From assembly GCF_902686445.1 (NCBI RefSeq), contig NC_062214.1, positions 88,764,738-88,828,737 on the forward strand: a stretch of 64,000 nucleotides of DNA. The letters are read 5' to 3'. How positions within the stretch are numbered: position 1 is the first letter of the stretch; each line of letters begins with the position of its first letter. Below the pieces are notes generated by a model, which made no database searches, had not been told where the DNA came from, and saw only the letters and a program-made list of their open reading frames with translations. This document shows positions 1 through 10,086 of this stretch, one piece after another. The DNA is from Sciurus carolinensis. Its lineage: Eukaryota > Chordata > Mammalia > Rodentia > Sciuridae. The translations under genes were made by a program, and so were the position numbers.

Positions 1-180
1 GAGTGCAAGGAGGGCCTGTAAGGTGATGAACAGTGCAGGAGGCCCCAGGTCAAGAGGTCAGTTCTAAAGAGCTCAGAGGACAGCAAGCAGTCACATTTGT
101 TTGCTACACAAAAATGCTTCAGACAGCTATTCACAATTCTTTCCAAAGTGCTTGCATGCACACGCTTTCTTTTTTCCTCC

Positions 181-352
181 AATTCTGGGGACAACCCAGG
201 GGGTTCTACCACTACACAACATCCTCAGTCCTTTGTATATTTTTATTTTGAGACAAGGATTTCCTAATTTACCCAGCTGACCTAAAATTTACGATCCTCC
301 TGTCTCAGCCTCCCACATAGCTGGTACAGGTGTGCATCACTGCACCTGGCTA
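181..352 (-). mobile_element. B1+ID composite SINE (STRID/B1-dID type), diverged
   Basis: Read on the minus strand this is a squirrel B1+ID composite. The plus strand shows the degenerate ID part (attctggggacaaccca), an A/T linker and the B1 right half (gatcctcctgtctcagcctc, then ctggtacaggtgtgcatcac). Strongly diverged, so an older copy. Confidence 0.8.
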
Positions 353-555
353 AACTCTCCCATTTTACTTTTCATTATATGGGGAGGGGGATGACTTTGA
401 TTAGATACTAATTTGCAGATTGGGACAAATGACTTTTTAAGGAATAGAATACATCTGGGAGTCTACTGAGAGTTGGATTCATCAATATTTTAAATAACCT
501 AAGGCTCATGAAGCATTTCTTTTGCTTGAATTGTAGCAGTAATGTACAAACTGTT

Positions 556-777
556 ATGTTTTTCTTTTTTGTACTGGCAATTGAACCTAGGGGCACTTTA
601 TCACTGAGCTACATCCCCAGCCCTTTTATTTTATTTTATTTTATTTTGAGATAGCGTCTGGCTAAGTTGCTTAGGGCCTCACCAAATTGCCAAGGCTGGC
701 TTCTAACTTGTGATCCTCCTGCCTCAGCCTCCTGAATCAGCCTCCAGAGTCACTGGAATTACAGATATGCCTGACTG
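556..777 (-). mobile_element. B1+ID composite SINE with target-site duplication
   Basis: Antisense composite SINE: ID part with gtactggcaattgaacctag, a TTTTA-repeat linker, then the B1 part ending near 777. It is flanked by the 9-bp direct repeat caaactgtt at 547-555 and 778-786, as expected of LINE-driven retroposition. Confidence 0.85.
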
Positions 778-1600
778 CAAACTGTTTTTAAAAGCATGAT
801 CCTGCAATTCTTAGAACTGATCATCTAAAATGGAGGTGTGCCTTTTTGATTGGTTAGTTGGTTGGTTTGTCTCACAGGTCATGTGATACGTTTTGACTGA
901 AAAAAGATTCCTGTATCAGTCAGAATAAACTAGTTTATGCTTAAAAAACTTTAAAAACTTAAAAAAACTCAGTGTCTTAAGACAACTAGATGTTGCCTAG
1001 GTGCCAAGAGCTCTGCTATCTTTGTCCAGGACCCAGGCTGATGAAGTAAACCTTCTCTGGAATGATGCTAGTCATTGGCAAAGGGGAGGGAGCCCTCTAG
1101 AGAACCTCACACGGATGATTAGAAGCTTGGTCCAGAAGTGGAAATAATGCGTGTCATTTCTTCCTGTGGTTAGAATTAGTCACATGACCAGCAATGGGGA
1201 TGGGTGGGACAAGAGGTGCATTCCTACTTCAAGGTCTGAGGGTAGAGTGGTGAAACCCTTTGAACAGCACTAGTGACTACTTGAGTGCCTCTACCCAAAT
1301 CCCTTACCCCTAAATGAGACAATTTGTTCTGTAATCACCTTATCCCTTGTTGTTGGGAATACCCCAGCTCAGTTCACTATCTGGTCTCTGCTCGAGCATT
1401 CTGTCACTCACTTCTTTTTACGCTGGACACCCCCACTTCCATGAGCCAATATGCCAAGCATTTGTCATTACATCATCTTTTTATCCTTACCACAATAGTT
1501 CAGTATGTGATTTTTCATGACAGAGACTTGCTCTTTTCACCAAATCCATGTTTTCTTCCCTGTGTTTCTTTCCCACATTTGCTAATTTCTCTTGCAGGTA
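778..1600. other. Unannotated AT-rich DNA
   Basis: No exon-like reading frame or recognisable repeat is visible. The 93-codon frame at 1324-1605 has no family resemblance and is most likely chance. Confidence 0.5.
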
Positions 1601-1880
1601 GATAGGTGTGGCCACATGACTGGGTTCTGGCTGGCAGAATGTAACAGCACCAGTTCTAGGGTTGACCCATAAAACCCTCATGTGTGCTCTTCTTTCATGT
1701 TCCACTGGCTGAATGCCAAAGCCCAGGGGATCTTGGAAGCAGGTGTTAAAGATCACAGAGATTTTTCTCTCCAAGCCAACTGGAGTTCTTAAAGGACTAT
1801 ATAGAGGAGAGCTCTGCTGGATTCAGAGACATCCTCAGTGGATTCTTGTAAGGGAGAAATAAACTCTTGTTATAGCAGCT
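1601..1880 (+). repeat. Ancient LTR-like interspersed repeat
   Basis: The run ggccacatgactgggttctg, then acccataaaaccctcatgtg, then a cttggaagcaggtgttaaag block ending in gggagaaataaactcttg resembles an old mammalian LTR-type repeat. It carries an AATAAA signal at 1858-1863. The exact family is not assigned. Confidence 0.5.
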
Positions 1881-1884
1881 ACCA

Positions 1885-1980
1885 TTATCCTAATACACTC
1901 CCACTTTACAAAGGAAGCTAAGGAACTTGTCCAAGAGTTGCAGCACTGTTTGTTCGAAACCCCTCACTAGATATTAAGTG
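1885..1980 (+). repeat. MIR SINE fragment
   Basis: Core-like text ccactttacaaaggaagcta followed by aaggaacttgtccaagagtt and a decayed 'cagcactgtttgttcgaaacc' tail resembles the MIR core in sense orientation. Confidence 0.55.
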
Positions 1981-2400
1981 TCTTAGTGAAGCTGCCCAAG
2001 GATTTCTACAGCAGTTCTAATGGTTTGGTCCTTTAGTAGATAGGAGAACATTAGTGGTCTGCCATGTTCTGTTTTGATCTGGGCTACAATGCCACACTGG
2101 GCAGGATGCCTGGCAGCTTGCTTTCTCTCTTCAGTTTCCCTTTTCCTTGTCAATCCAAGTGTAGATGGACAGTCAATTGCCTGACACCAGAATGCTGTGA
2201 CAGCTTTCAGCATTCTGCTGCTAATGGAAATCTCTGTGGCTTGGTTTCCCTGGTGCATGACTTCAATCTTCAGGCTGAGCACCAGTGTGCTTACACTGCA
2301 GAGGAATTTGTAGCACTGACGTGCGGTCTTGCAGATGCACTCTGGGAGTGCAGACATCAGCATCTATCTACTGGCTCATAATCAAAAGGTCTCATCAAAA
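1981..2400. other. Unassigned sequence with overlapping antiparallel open frames
   Basis: A 126-codon frame on the minus strand (1983-2363) and a 105-codon frame on the plus strand (2064-2381) overlap almost completely. Neither resembles a protein I recognise and no splice or promoter context supports a gene. It may be an old transposon remnant or chance. Confidence 0.35.
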
Positions 2401-2789
2401 GCTTAACCTAGGCAGCATGGGGCATTTTTACAAAGGACTCAGAGGACAGGGAGGTTAAATGTATAAAAGAAATTCCAGAAGATGAGTTCTAAGTACTTGA
2501 GGGGATTATAGATGCTAGCCTGAAAATAATCTATATTTATTGATTGATTTAAAATCACAAAAATTAAAATTACAAATGATTTAAAGTTGCATGCTTATTG
2601 CAACACATTTGAACAATTCTGAAGAATGATAAGTAAAAACAATGAAGTTCTGTTTCCATCTGAAGTCTACCCCTCTAGTAATTACTGTTGTTTGATAGCT
2701 TGTACCATACTAAGAGTCATTAAAAAGAAACCAAAGTTTTCAAGTTTCTGAAGAGCTTGTCAGCATATTCTGTACCAGATAATTACAGC
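2401..2789. other. Unannotated AT-rich DNA
   Basis: AT-rich non-coding DNA without a clear gene or repeat signature. Part of 2530-2700 could be an old LINE or DNA-transposon remnant. Confidence 0.4.
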
Positions 2790-3000
2790 TAATGCTTTTC
2801 AGGCTTTTACCAGGGATCAGGCACTGCTCTACGCACTTGCTGTATTTTCTCATTTAATCCTCGAAACAATGCCTTGAATGAGCTACCTTTAGCAAGTACA
2901 CCTTCCAAGAAGGAAACCGACCTAGAAAAGGATGGAAGTGATTCCCAGGCCACAGTCTTGGTGGATGGCAAAGTCAGTCTTGGCTGTGGAGTTCATGCAG
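2790..3000 (+). repeat. MIR SINE
   Basis: Sense MIR: ggatcaggcactgctctacg, tctcatttaatcctcgaaac, and later cccaggccacagtcttggtg follow the order of the MIR consensus (size-change sentence, 'cattttacagat' region decayed, then 'ggtcacacagct' region). Confidence 0.65.
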
Positions 3001-3189
3001 TGAGTCAGCTGAGCCGCCTTTTAATTAGTAAATGACAAGCGTCGTAGGATAGGGTACATTCTATATGGTGGACTGTGGATGAACCCAGTTACAGGGATAT
3101 AGAATTGGAAACAATGGTATTCAAGAATCAACTCTCCTAACTTCCCTGACCCTTAGTGATTTCAACTATAAAATATGCCAGCAGGGCAG

Positions 3190-3545
3190 ATGTTACTGGG
3201 TATTGATATTAATGAATCAATGATTCTAAAGGGTCATGTAAATACCTAAAATTACTCCACTTATCTAAAGAATCAGCTTGCTTTCATTTGTGCTCCATGT
3301 CAGTGGAGAAAAAATGACTGCTGAGATTACTTTGCTACTTTGTATTAGGGATAATTTAATTTCCTATATGTTAAAGGCTGTTAATCCTTAATTTTCATTT
3401 TTCCCAGCAGATGAGATGGCTCTATTTTGGCATTCTAAACACCCTGTGATTCCCCCTAATCCACTTTGCAATGATTACTCCAAAACGTTCTGCTTAATTC
3501 TTTTTTTAAGAGAAAATTATTTTTGCACTTACTATTGTATTTCTC
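3190..3545. other. Candidate conserved non-coding element (AT-rich unique DNA)
   Basis: Repeat-free AT-rich stretch with many homeodomain-type TAAT cores (ggataatttaatttcc, gttaatccttaatttt) and no coding frame. Texture suggests a conserved non-coding element, but conservation cannot be seen from one sequence. Confidence 0.3.
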
Positions 3546-3593
3546 AGCAGATTTTGACTGTACTGTTAACCTACTGATAATTTTGTCCTTCTA

Positions 3594-3609
3594 CCACTAA
3601 AGGGCGCTG
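3594..3609 (+). promoter_or_regulatory. CTCF-like motif
   Basis: ccactaaagggcgctg resembles the CTCF core (CCASYAGRGGGCGCTR) with a few mismatches. It lies just before a poly-T run. Binding is inference. Confidence 0.35.
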
Positions 3610-3618
3610 TTTCATTGA

Positions 3619-3643
3619 TTTTTTTTTTTTTTTTTTTTTTTTT
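3619..3643. repeat. Poly-T run
   Basis: 25 consecutive T followed by AATTTTTTTTATTT. No SINE body follows on the right, so this is a bare homopolymer tract or a severely truncated retroposon tail. Confidence 0.9.
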
Positions 3644-3659
3644 AATTTTTTTTATTTAA

Positions 3660-4150
3660 GTGGCTCCTCTGAAGTCCTCTCTGTGCTGATGTCTGAGTGG
3701 TGAAAATTTGGCCTTTCACTGTTAAAATGCCTTCAATTACTTGAGACAAAAAACAAGCAAACAAAAAAACCTTGGTATTTTAACAATACCTTTATTCAAG
3801 GAGCCCAAATTTCCAGATACTCCAAAATTAATTAAAAAGTAAGCTTCATTGATTAATACAGGAAAGAAAAGAAAATCCTTTAAGTCTTAAAGCTGACTAA
3901 AAAAATCCAGTCATGTGAATTGCTCTTTGCAATCCAAAAATAGAAACATTACTATTGTGATTTAGTTTTTTGAGTTTGTTATTTGTTAAAATTAAATTTT
4001 CATCCATTTTGTGGGATTGTTACTAGTCATGATAAACAGTTATTACATTGGATGAGTATATTACATGGAGTTTTTTTCTGTTTACTTTGTTATTTAGTTA
4101 TTGAATTTATTTGGATTTGGGAGAGTGAATCCCATTGTCTGTATTGATAG
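3660..4150. other. Unannotated AT-rich DNA
   Basis: No gene or clear repeat seen. AT-rich with short A and T runs. Confidence 0.5.
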
Positions 4151-4160
4151 ACTATGAATT

Positions 4161-4467
4161 TTTTTTTTTTTTAAACCTGGGGTGCTTAACCACTGGAGCC
4201 ACATTCCAAGCACTTTAAAATTTATATGTATATACACCTTTATTTCATTTTTATGTGGTGCTGAGGATTAAACCCAGGGCCTCCTGAGTGCTACGTGAGT
4301 GCTCTACCACTGAGTCACAACCCCAGGCCACTTTTTATTTTTTATTTTGAGACAGGGTCTTGCTAAGTTTCTTAGCACCTTGCTGAGTTGCTGAGTCTGG
4401 CCTCAACTTGCAATCCTCTTGCCTCAGCCTCCTGAGTTGCTGGGATCACAGGTATGTGCCTCTGTGT
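4161..4467 (-). mobile_element. B1+ID composite SINE interrupted by a second ID SINE
   Basis: Antisense composite SINE with a poly-T start, ID part (gtgcttaaccactggagcc) and a B1 part resuming at about 4330 (ttttgagacagggtcttgct). Direct repeats ctatgaatt at 4152-4160 and 4468-4476 flank the whole unit, showing that the outer SINE inserted first. Confidence 0.85.
4217..4329 (-). mobile_element. ID SINE nested in the composite SINE
   Basis: Antisense ID of the common sciurid form: acacctttatttcatttt, then tgtggtgctgaggattaaac and ccactgagtcacaacccc. It splits the linker of the outer SINE, so it is the younger insertion. Confidence 0.8.
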
Positions 4468-4759
4468 CTATGAATTCTAAAACCATATAATCTATAATGG
4501 AAAGGTTATGAAGAAATGGAAAAGAGAATCAAGAGTACTTAGGAATGATCCTACACTTCCAGATTTTGGATAAACATAAACAAGGTATTAGAATTTTCAG
4601 TTTAACTTTTATTGTTTCATAAAATGAAAGTCACATTAAACTATGCTTCTGTATCTGGTTCTAGAGGAAGAAGAATGAGGACCGAAGTTTAAAATGGCAC
4701 TTATACTTAACTTTTTTTTACCTGTGAGGTCAGAGCAAATATGCTTTATCTGCTTGTCT

Positions 4760-5245
4760 TCAATTCCTATACAAAACAAAGTACCACAAACAGTAGTTTA
4801 AAACTACTCATTTATTTTCCCGTGTCTGTAGGTCAGCAGGCTGGGCACAGCTGAATTAGATTTTCTGCTCAGGGTCTCACAAGGCTGAAATCAAGGTGTC
4901 TGTTGAACTGTTCTTTTCTGGAACTTGGTATTTCCCTTCAAGTTGGCAGGTTGAGACTGAGGCCCCTGATCTATTGCTGGCTATTAGCCAGGGGTGCTCT
5001 AAGTGCTTAGAGGCCACTTTCTACCCTTCCTGTCTCTGTCTTCAGAAGCCACTCCCTTTAAGAGTTCACCTGATCAGGTCAGGCTCACTGAAGCTAATCT
5101 GCTATTTTAAAATCAGCTGCTTTGGAATCTTAATTGCATCTACAAAATGCCTTCACAGCAGCACCTAAATTCTTTTTTGACTGAATAAGCGGGAGAAAGT
5201 GGGTGTACAACCTGGTGCCTCACAGGGAGCAGCTTAGCATTCTGC
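4760..5245 (-). repeat. MLT1-like MaLR LTR, antisense
   Basis: Contains acaaagtaccacaaacagta, ggtcagcaggctgggcacag and gctcagggtctcacaaggct. This is the reverse complement of the 3' part of MLT1-type ERVL-MaLR LTRs. Diverged and non-coding; the 90-codon frame inside is not meaningful. Confidence 0.6.
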
Positions 5246-5358
5246 CTACCATAATGATTCAGAAAAAAAAGTCCAAGTTCCATAAGTTACATTTAAAATG
5301 ATGGTATTTGTTAAGCATCTGAGAGAAGCAGAAATAATGTTCTCAGAAAAGGAATGGG

Positions 5359-5544
5359 ATAATCCTAGCTACTTGGGAGGCTGAGGCAGGAGGATAGCAA
5401 TTCTGAGGCCAACATGATTAACAGAGAGACCTTGTCTCAAAATAAAAATAAAAAGGGCTGGGGCTGTAGCTCAGTGGCAGAGAGTGTCCCTGAGTTCAAT
5501 CCTCAGTACCCAAAATACGTAAGTAAGTAAATAAGTAAGTAAGT
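5359..5544 (+). mobile_element. 5'-truncated B1+ID composite SINE
   Basis: Starts within B1 (aatcctagctacttgggagg) and runs into ID (gggctggggctgtagctcag) and an AAGT-repeat tail. It is bounded by the perfect 10-bp direct repeat aaaggaatgg at 5348-5357 and 5545-5554. Confidence 0.9.
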
Positions 5545-5554
5545 AAAGGAATGG

Positions 5555-6042
5555 AAGATGCAGGCCTGTAGTCCAGAGGCTAGACAAAATTAATGAATGA
5601 TAGACAGCACTGCCTGGGCTAGCTCAGGTTGAGGGGGAATCCCCACCAGAGCACATCACCCTGCATGCTGTTCATTTTAGGAGCAATGGTTCACTCTGGG
5701 CCCCAAATTCACTCAGAAACACTACACAGAGCCCGGCCCTTCTGCTAACGGGCTCAGCATGTGGGAGGAGGCTGGTCTTCATTATCCTTACCTTCAGTTC
5801 TTCCCAAAGAGTATCCTCCAGATTAGGATCCTTTCTTAAAGACCCACTGTGACACGTGACAGGAGGCCTGACAATTTTTGAAGATTTGAGTTTTAAATTA
5901 GAACGTCATCCTCCTCAGAGGCCTCCTTTTCCACATGGCTGGCTGCCTCCATCAAGTCGGGAGAGTGGAGGCTGAGACCTTCCAAGGAGAACTGAACCGG
6001 GGTCAGAGCTGAGGTTGAGGAAACTTCTCTGATTGCAGTATT
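5555..6042. other. Unannotated unique DNA
   Basis: No gene, repeat or obvious regulatory structure. The 77-codon minus-strand frame at 5893-6126 has no recognisable similarity. Confidence 0.5.
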
Positions 6043-6066
6043 TGGGTGGGGGTGGGGTGGGGGGGA
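6043..6066 (+). promoter_or_regulatory. G-quadruplex-forming tract
   Basis: gggtgggggtggggtggggg followed by more G gives four G-runs of three or more separated by single T. This is a canonical short-loop intramolecular G-quadruplex pattern on the plus strand. No promoter is visible nearby. Confidence 0.7.
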
Positions 6067-6785
6067 GCAGAGGGTTTCTCTTCTTATTTTCTTTTCTATT
6101 AAATTTGACATTTTAAGAGATAGCATTAAAAAATATTCTTCTGCCCCGGAGAGAAAAGGCTTGGATCTGAGATCACTTTCACTGAAACCATAAGGCTCTT
6201 GTCATGTTTACCATTTTAGCCTTCAAGGCCTTATTTTTTCTGACTTGGAGAACTGAAGGCATTTTGATCCCCTTCCAGTTCTACAAACAATGTTCTTTAA
6301 TTAGCTTGAGGCATCACTGTTGATCAGAGAACTACACTTCCTTTCCCTGCCCAAAGCTCACAGCACCTGCTAATCCCTCAACCAGAAGCCAGAGAGGAGG
6401 GGGCGTCCTCGGAGCCCCTCAGAGCTCTGCTACTTCAAATGCACACAAAACTATAGAAAATAACCTGTCACCCATTGCCTCATTAGTAAATGCAGAGTGT
6501 AGCCGTTTTAGTAGACTTAAGAGCAATGCTGTGAACCCATGTATCCGCCAAACCTATTTATTGACTTAGGGCTAGTGTGATATTCATGCTATGGGACACA
6601 TGATGTGTCATTTCCACTGGCACTAAGTTCATTGTCTTAGAGAAAATGTAAAAAGGAAAAATGACTACATAGGAAGTAAGAGTATATTGCTAATAATATT
6701 GTTGATTAATACTGAGTGGGCCCTAATAAACCACACTTTTCTCTTCCAAGGTACTTATCTTAAACTTTCCTCAGTTTTACTTATT
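6067..6785. other. Unannotated unique DNA
   Basis: No gene seen. 6380-6560 is repeat-free and could hold a conserved element, but there is no specific motif evidence. Confidence 0.5.
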
Positions 6786-6850
6786 TGTTAACAGCTTTAT
6801 TGATATAATTCTCACAAAATGCAGTTCACCCATGGAGAATGTACAGTTCA

Positions 6851-6947
6851 GACCTGGGGGTCTAGTTTAGTAATAGAGGGGTTGCTTAGCTTGCTCATGG
6901 CTGTGGATTCAATTCCCAGCATTAAAAAGGCAATAAATTAAAAAACA
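6851..6947 (+). mobile_element. ID SINE, diverged
   Basis: Sense ID remnant (gggggtctagtttagtaata, gattcaattcccagcatt) with an A-rich tail. A 13-bp direct repeat with one mismatch, aatgtacagttca / aatgtacaattca, lies at 6838-6850 and 6948-6960. Confidence 0.75.
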
Positions 6948-6966
6948 AATGTACAATTCATGGGTT

Positions 6967-7094
6967 GCTTATTTTTTATTTTTGAGACAGGGATCTTGCT
7001 GACATGCTCAGGCTGACCTTGAACTCCCAACTCTTCCTTCCATATTAGCCTCCCAAGTTAGCTGGTGTTCCAAACATGCACCACTATTCTTGGT
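6967..7094 (-). mobile_element. B1-type SINE, antisense
   Basis: Antisense B1 (ttttgagacagggatcttgc, then ctgaccttgaactcccaact) with the perfect 12-bp direct repeat aattcatgggtt at 6955-6966 and 7095-7106. No ID part, so a monomeric B1 or a truncated composite. Confidence 0.8.
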
Positions 7095-7220
7095 AATTCA
7101 TGGGTTTTCAGTGTATCCACAGATCTGTTCACTCATTCACAAATATATAAACTACAGTCAGTTTTAGCATGTTTTGGTCATCTTAAAAAAATTCCATACT
7201 TTCTAGCTAAAACCTCTTAT

Positions 7221-7308
7221 CTTTTTTCCTTCATGGTGTTAGGGATTGAACCCAGGGCCTTATGCATGTGAGGCAAGCACTCTACCAAGTGAGCTACACC
7301 CCAGTCCA
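7221..7308 (-). mobile_element. ID SINE, antisense
   Basis: Shows gggattgaacccagggcctt, tgaggcaagcactctaccaa and gagctacaccccagtcc, the reverse complement of ID. Short direct repeat ctcttat at 7214-7220 and 7309-7315. Confidence 0.8.
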
Positions 7309-7351
7309 CTCTTATTATTGTATTCACCTGACTTAAGAAATCACAGTACTA

Positions 7352-7551
7352 CTTTTTTTTTTTTGTTTTGTTTTTGTTTTTTTGGTGGCACTGGGAACTG
7401 AACCCAGGGGTGCTCTACCACTGAGCTACTTCACGAGCCCTTTGTTATTTTTATTTCAAGTCAGGGTCTTGCTAAATTGCTCAGGTTGTCCTTGAATTTG
7501 CAATCCTCCTGCTTCACCCTGGGATTACAGGCATGCAACATGGTGCTGGTC
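7352..7551 (-). mobile_element. B1+ID composite SINE, antisense
   Basis: Begins with a T-rich tail, then gaactgaacccaggggtgct and ctaccactgagctacttcac (ID), then tcagggtcttgctaaattgc and gattacaggcatgcaacatg (B1). Confidence 0.85.
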
Positions 7552-7654
7552 TACTCTGGATCTTTATAATTGGCATATTCTAGACAGTAAATAGAATTAT
7601 ATAATACATGGTTCTGTGTGACTGACATTTTTCACTTAACATAGCATTTTCTTT

Positions 7655-7772
7655 TCTTTCTTCTCTTCCTCCTTCCTCTCCTTCTTCCTCTGGTTGTGCT
7701 GGGATTCAATCCAGGGTTTCATACATGGCAGGCAAATATCCTGCCATTGAGCCACATCCTCACTATCTCATG
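7655..7772 (-). mobile_element. ID SINE, antisense, with pyrimidine-rich tail
   Basis: A CT-rich tract (ttctcttcctccttcctctc) precedes gctgggattcaatccagggt and ccattgagccacatcctcac. The simple-sequence tract is probably an expanded retroposon tail. Confidence 0.75.
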
Positions 7773-8060
7773 AAATGTTCTAAAGTTGTATCCATTCAGT
7801 ACTTCATTTTTTATAGCTGAATAGGATTCAATTTTATTGATAAACCCACATTTTGTTTATATATTCATCAGTTGATAGGTATTGGGATTTTTTTTCTCAT
7901 ATCTTGGATATTATGAATAATGCTAATATATATATTTTTGTATGCTTTGTGTGAACATATTTTCCTTTCTATTGGATATATATTTAGTAGTGAAATTACT
8001 GAAGTAAATGATAATTCAGTTTTGGAAGGATGGAATATGTAGATATTACATAATGTACAT

Positions 8061-8839
8061 TATATATTATAATCCATTATGATTGGCTGGGACATGCTGT
8101 GGTAACAAAAACTCCTTGAATGTTAGAGGATTAAAACAATAAAGGTTATACCCCATTCACCTCTGTATCCCTCTCTTCCATCATGCTCACCAGGAGACCA
8201 AGGCCGATGGTGTTCCCTTTCTGTGTTTCTGCAGTTGCTTTGCAGTTTAAAAGAATGAGACAAATTGTATACTCAATCCAAAGCTTCTAGTTGGAAATGA
8301 CACAAAGCAAGTCACTGGGTCACACAGGATTCTAAGGACAGAAGGTGGAAAGCCAGAAACGTTTGATGAGAGAAATAATAATACCTGCATCCACAGGTAT
8401 GTATAAGGGTGTACTTTGAAAAGAGGAAAATGGCTTTAATTGTAGCCAAGAGAGTCAATTCTGATTTATTATTGTAATACTGTTGCAACGATAAGTTTCG
8501 GATGGATGAAAAGAATGACACAGACTGTTAATAGAATATACTGCAGTCCCTGAAAAGGACAAGGCAGAGCTTTATGTTCACACATGCAAATATCCCTAAG
8601 AGACACCAAACTTAAAATAGAGCAAGTAGCAGATTTATTTAAAAACTCACAAAAATACATAGACATATTCATGTGCACAGGTTTGTGTGTTTTAAACACA
8701 TAGGAAAAGTTCTCAAGGGTTATTACCAAACAGTTACTGTTCATAGGTAATAGAGTGGGATTTGTGTAACATGTTTACCTTTTCACTTTACGTCATCCTG
8801 TATTGTTCAAATTAATTACTTTGAATGTTTATTTATGTA
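8061..8839. other. Mostly unannotated DNA, possible MLT1 fragment at 8085-8260
   Basis: 8085-8260 (ggctgggacatgctgtggta, then ggattaaaacaataaaggtt) weakly resembles an antisense MLT1 LTR end. The rest has no recognised feature. Frames at 8312-8744 are short and unsupported. Confidence 0.35.
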
Positions 8840-8916
8840 TGATTTGTGGGATTAGTTTCCTTAGGGCTGCTGTAATGAATTACTAGAAACTTGATGAAAC
8901 AGAAATTTATTCTTTC

Positions 8917-9137
8917 TGGGTGTGATGGCACAGGCCTATACTCCTAGCCACTCAGGAAGCTGATGTACAAGGATTGCAAGTTCAAGGCCAGCCACAGCAA
9001 CTTAGTAAGACCCTGTCTCAAAATGAAAAATAAAAAGGGCTGGCGATATAGCTCAGTGGTAGAGCACCCCTGTGTTCAATCTGTTGTACCAACAAACAAA
9101 TAAACCCTGCCCTCCCCCCCCCTAAAAAAAAATAAAG
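8917..9137 (+). mobile_element. B1+ID composite SINE nested in MLT1
   Basis: Sense composite (tgggtgtgatggcacaggcc to agctcagtggtagagcaccc) with an A/C-rich tail. A perfect 10-bp direct repeat ttattctttc at 8907-8916 and 9138-9147 proves insertion into the older LTR. Confidence 0.9.
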
Positions 9138-9306
9138 TTATTCTTTCATGGTTCTGAAGGTTGCAAGTCCAGACTCTGGCAGGACAGTCTTTCTCCAAAT
9201 GTTCTAGGGGAGAATCTACTCCTTGTCTCTTCCAATTTTAGATGCTGTCAGCATGCCTTGACTCGTGGCCATGTCAATCTCCATGGCCACATTGCTTCTT
9301 TTATGT

Positions 9307-9308
<2 letters not shown>

Positions 9309-9354
<46 letters not shown>
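9309..9354. repeat. (GT)23 microsatellite
   Basis: 46 bp of uninterrupted GT. Likely polymorphic and able to adopt Z-DNA. Confidence 0.97.
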
Positions 9355-9357
<3 letters not shown>

Positions 9358-9750
9358 AAAGACACTGTCATTGGAGTTTGGACCCACTAGGATAATCTCA
9401 ACATCCTTAACTTAATTATATCTGCAAAGACCTTTCTTCCCATAAGGGTACACTCACAGATTCTAGAGATTAGGATGTGGACACATGTCTTGGGGAGGGG
9501 GCATCCACTCACTACACTGGTATAATGCAAAAATATTTAAAAGGAAAAACATTTAAATCATTATTGATGATGATTACTTTTAAAGGGAAAAATTTCCAAA
9601 TTCATTTGAACTAATGTAACATTTGTAATCAGACAAAAACAGTAGAGCAATAATAATAACCACCACAACCAAAGCAAAACAGGTGGGTCCTAATTTATAC
9701 ATACTCTTTGAGCAGATGGCCCTGACACATCAGAAAGGAGTAAAGGAGGG

Positions 9751-9881
9751 GTGCTGGGGTTGTGGTTCAGCAGTAGAGTGCTTGCCTAGCATGTGTGAAG
9801 CACTGGGTTCGATTCTCAGCACCGCATATAAATAAATAAATAAAAATAAAGGTCGGTTGGCAACTAAAAAAAAAAAAAAAA
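9751..9881 (+). mobile_element. Complete ID SINE with intact A and B boxes
   Basis: Full-length tRNA-Ala-derived ID: ggtgctggggttgtggttca, then cttgcctagcatgtgtgaag, then an ATAA-repeat segment and a poly-A tail. A-box-like tggttcagcag is at 9763-9773 and B-box ggttcgattc at 9806-9815, so the internal Pol III promoter looks intact. Confidence 0.9.
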
Positions 9882-10086
9882 GGGCCACATCCTCAAACAG
9901 TGATAGAGACAGTGTGGGGAACAGATTTCAAGTGAGGGGCCCTATATCAACCTTGGCTTTTCAGATAGAACCATAGAAACATCAGCCTTGTACATGCAAA
10001 GCAGGGTCCTACCCTGGATGCCCAGGAAGAACCCCACATTTCACCTGGAAAATACTTCCCCACTGAGTCATTGAAATTAAAATGCT

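Larger units (their letters stand above)
6786..8060 (-). mobile_element. L1M-like LINE 3' segment, antisense, broken by five SINEs
   Basis: Pieces in reverse L1M order are agctttattgatataattct, tatccacagatctgttcact, ggttctgtgtgactgacatt, ttttatagctgaataggatt and cattttgtttatatattcat, then tattatgaataatgctaata. SINEs at 6851-6947, 6967-7094, 7221-7308, 7352-7551 and about 7655-7772 interrupt it. No intact ORF. Confidence 0.75.
8840..9520 (-). repeat. MLT1-like LTR, antisense, interrupted by SINE and (GT)n
   Basis: Outer text ttccttagggctgctgtaat, then cagaaatttattctttc, resumes after the SINE as ttctttcatggttctgaagg and later cttaattatatctgcaaaga. This is the reverse complement of MLT1/MaLR LTR text. 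A (GT)23 tract sits inside. Confidence 0.65.

Noticed and set aside
9751..9881. Possible tRNA gene because of A and B boxes
   Set aside because: It is an ID SINE with an A tail; no cloverleaf acceptor stem is formed.
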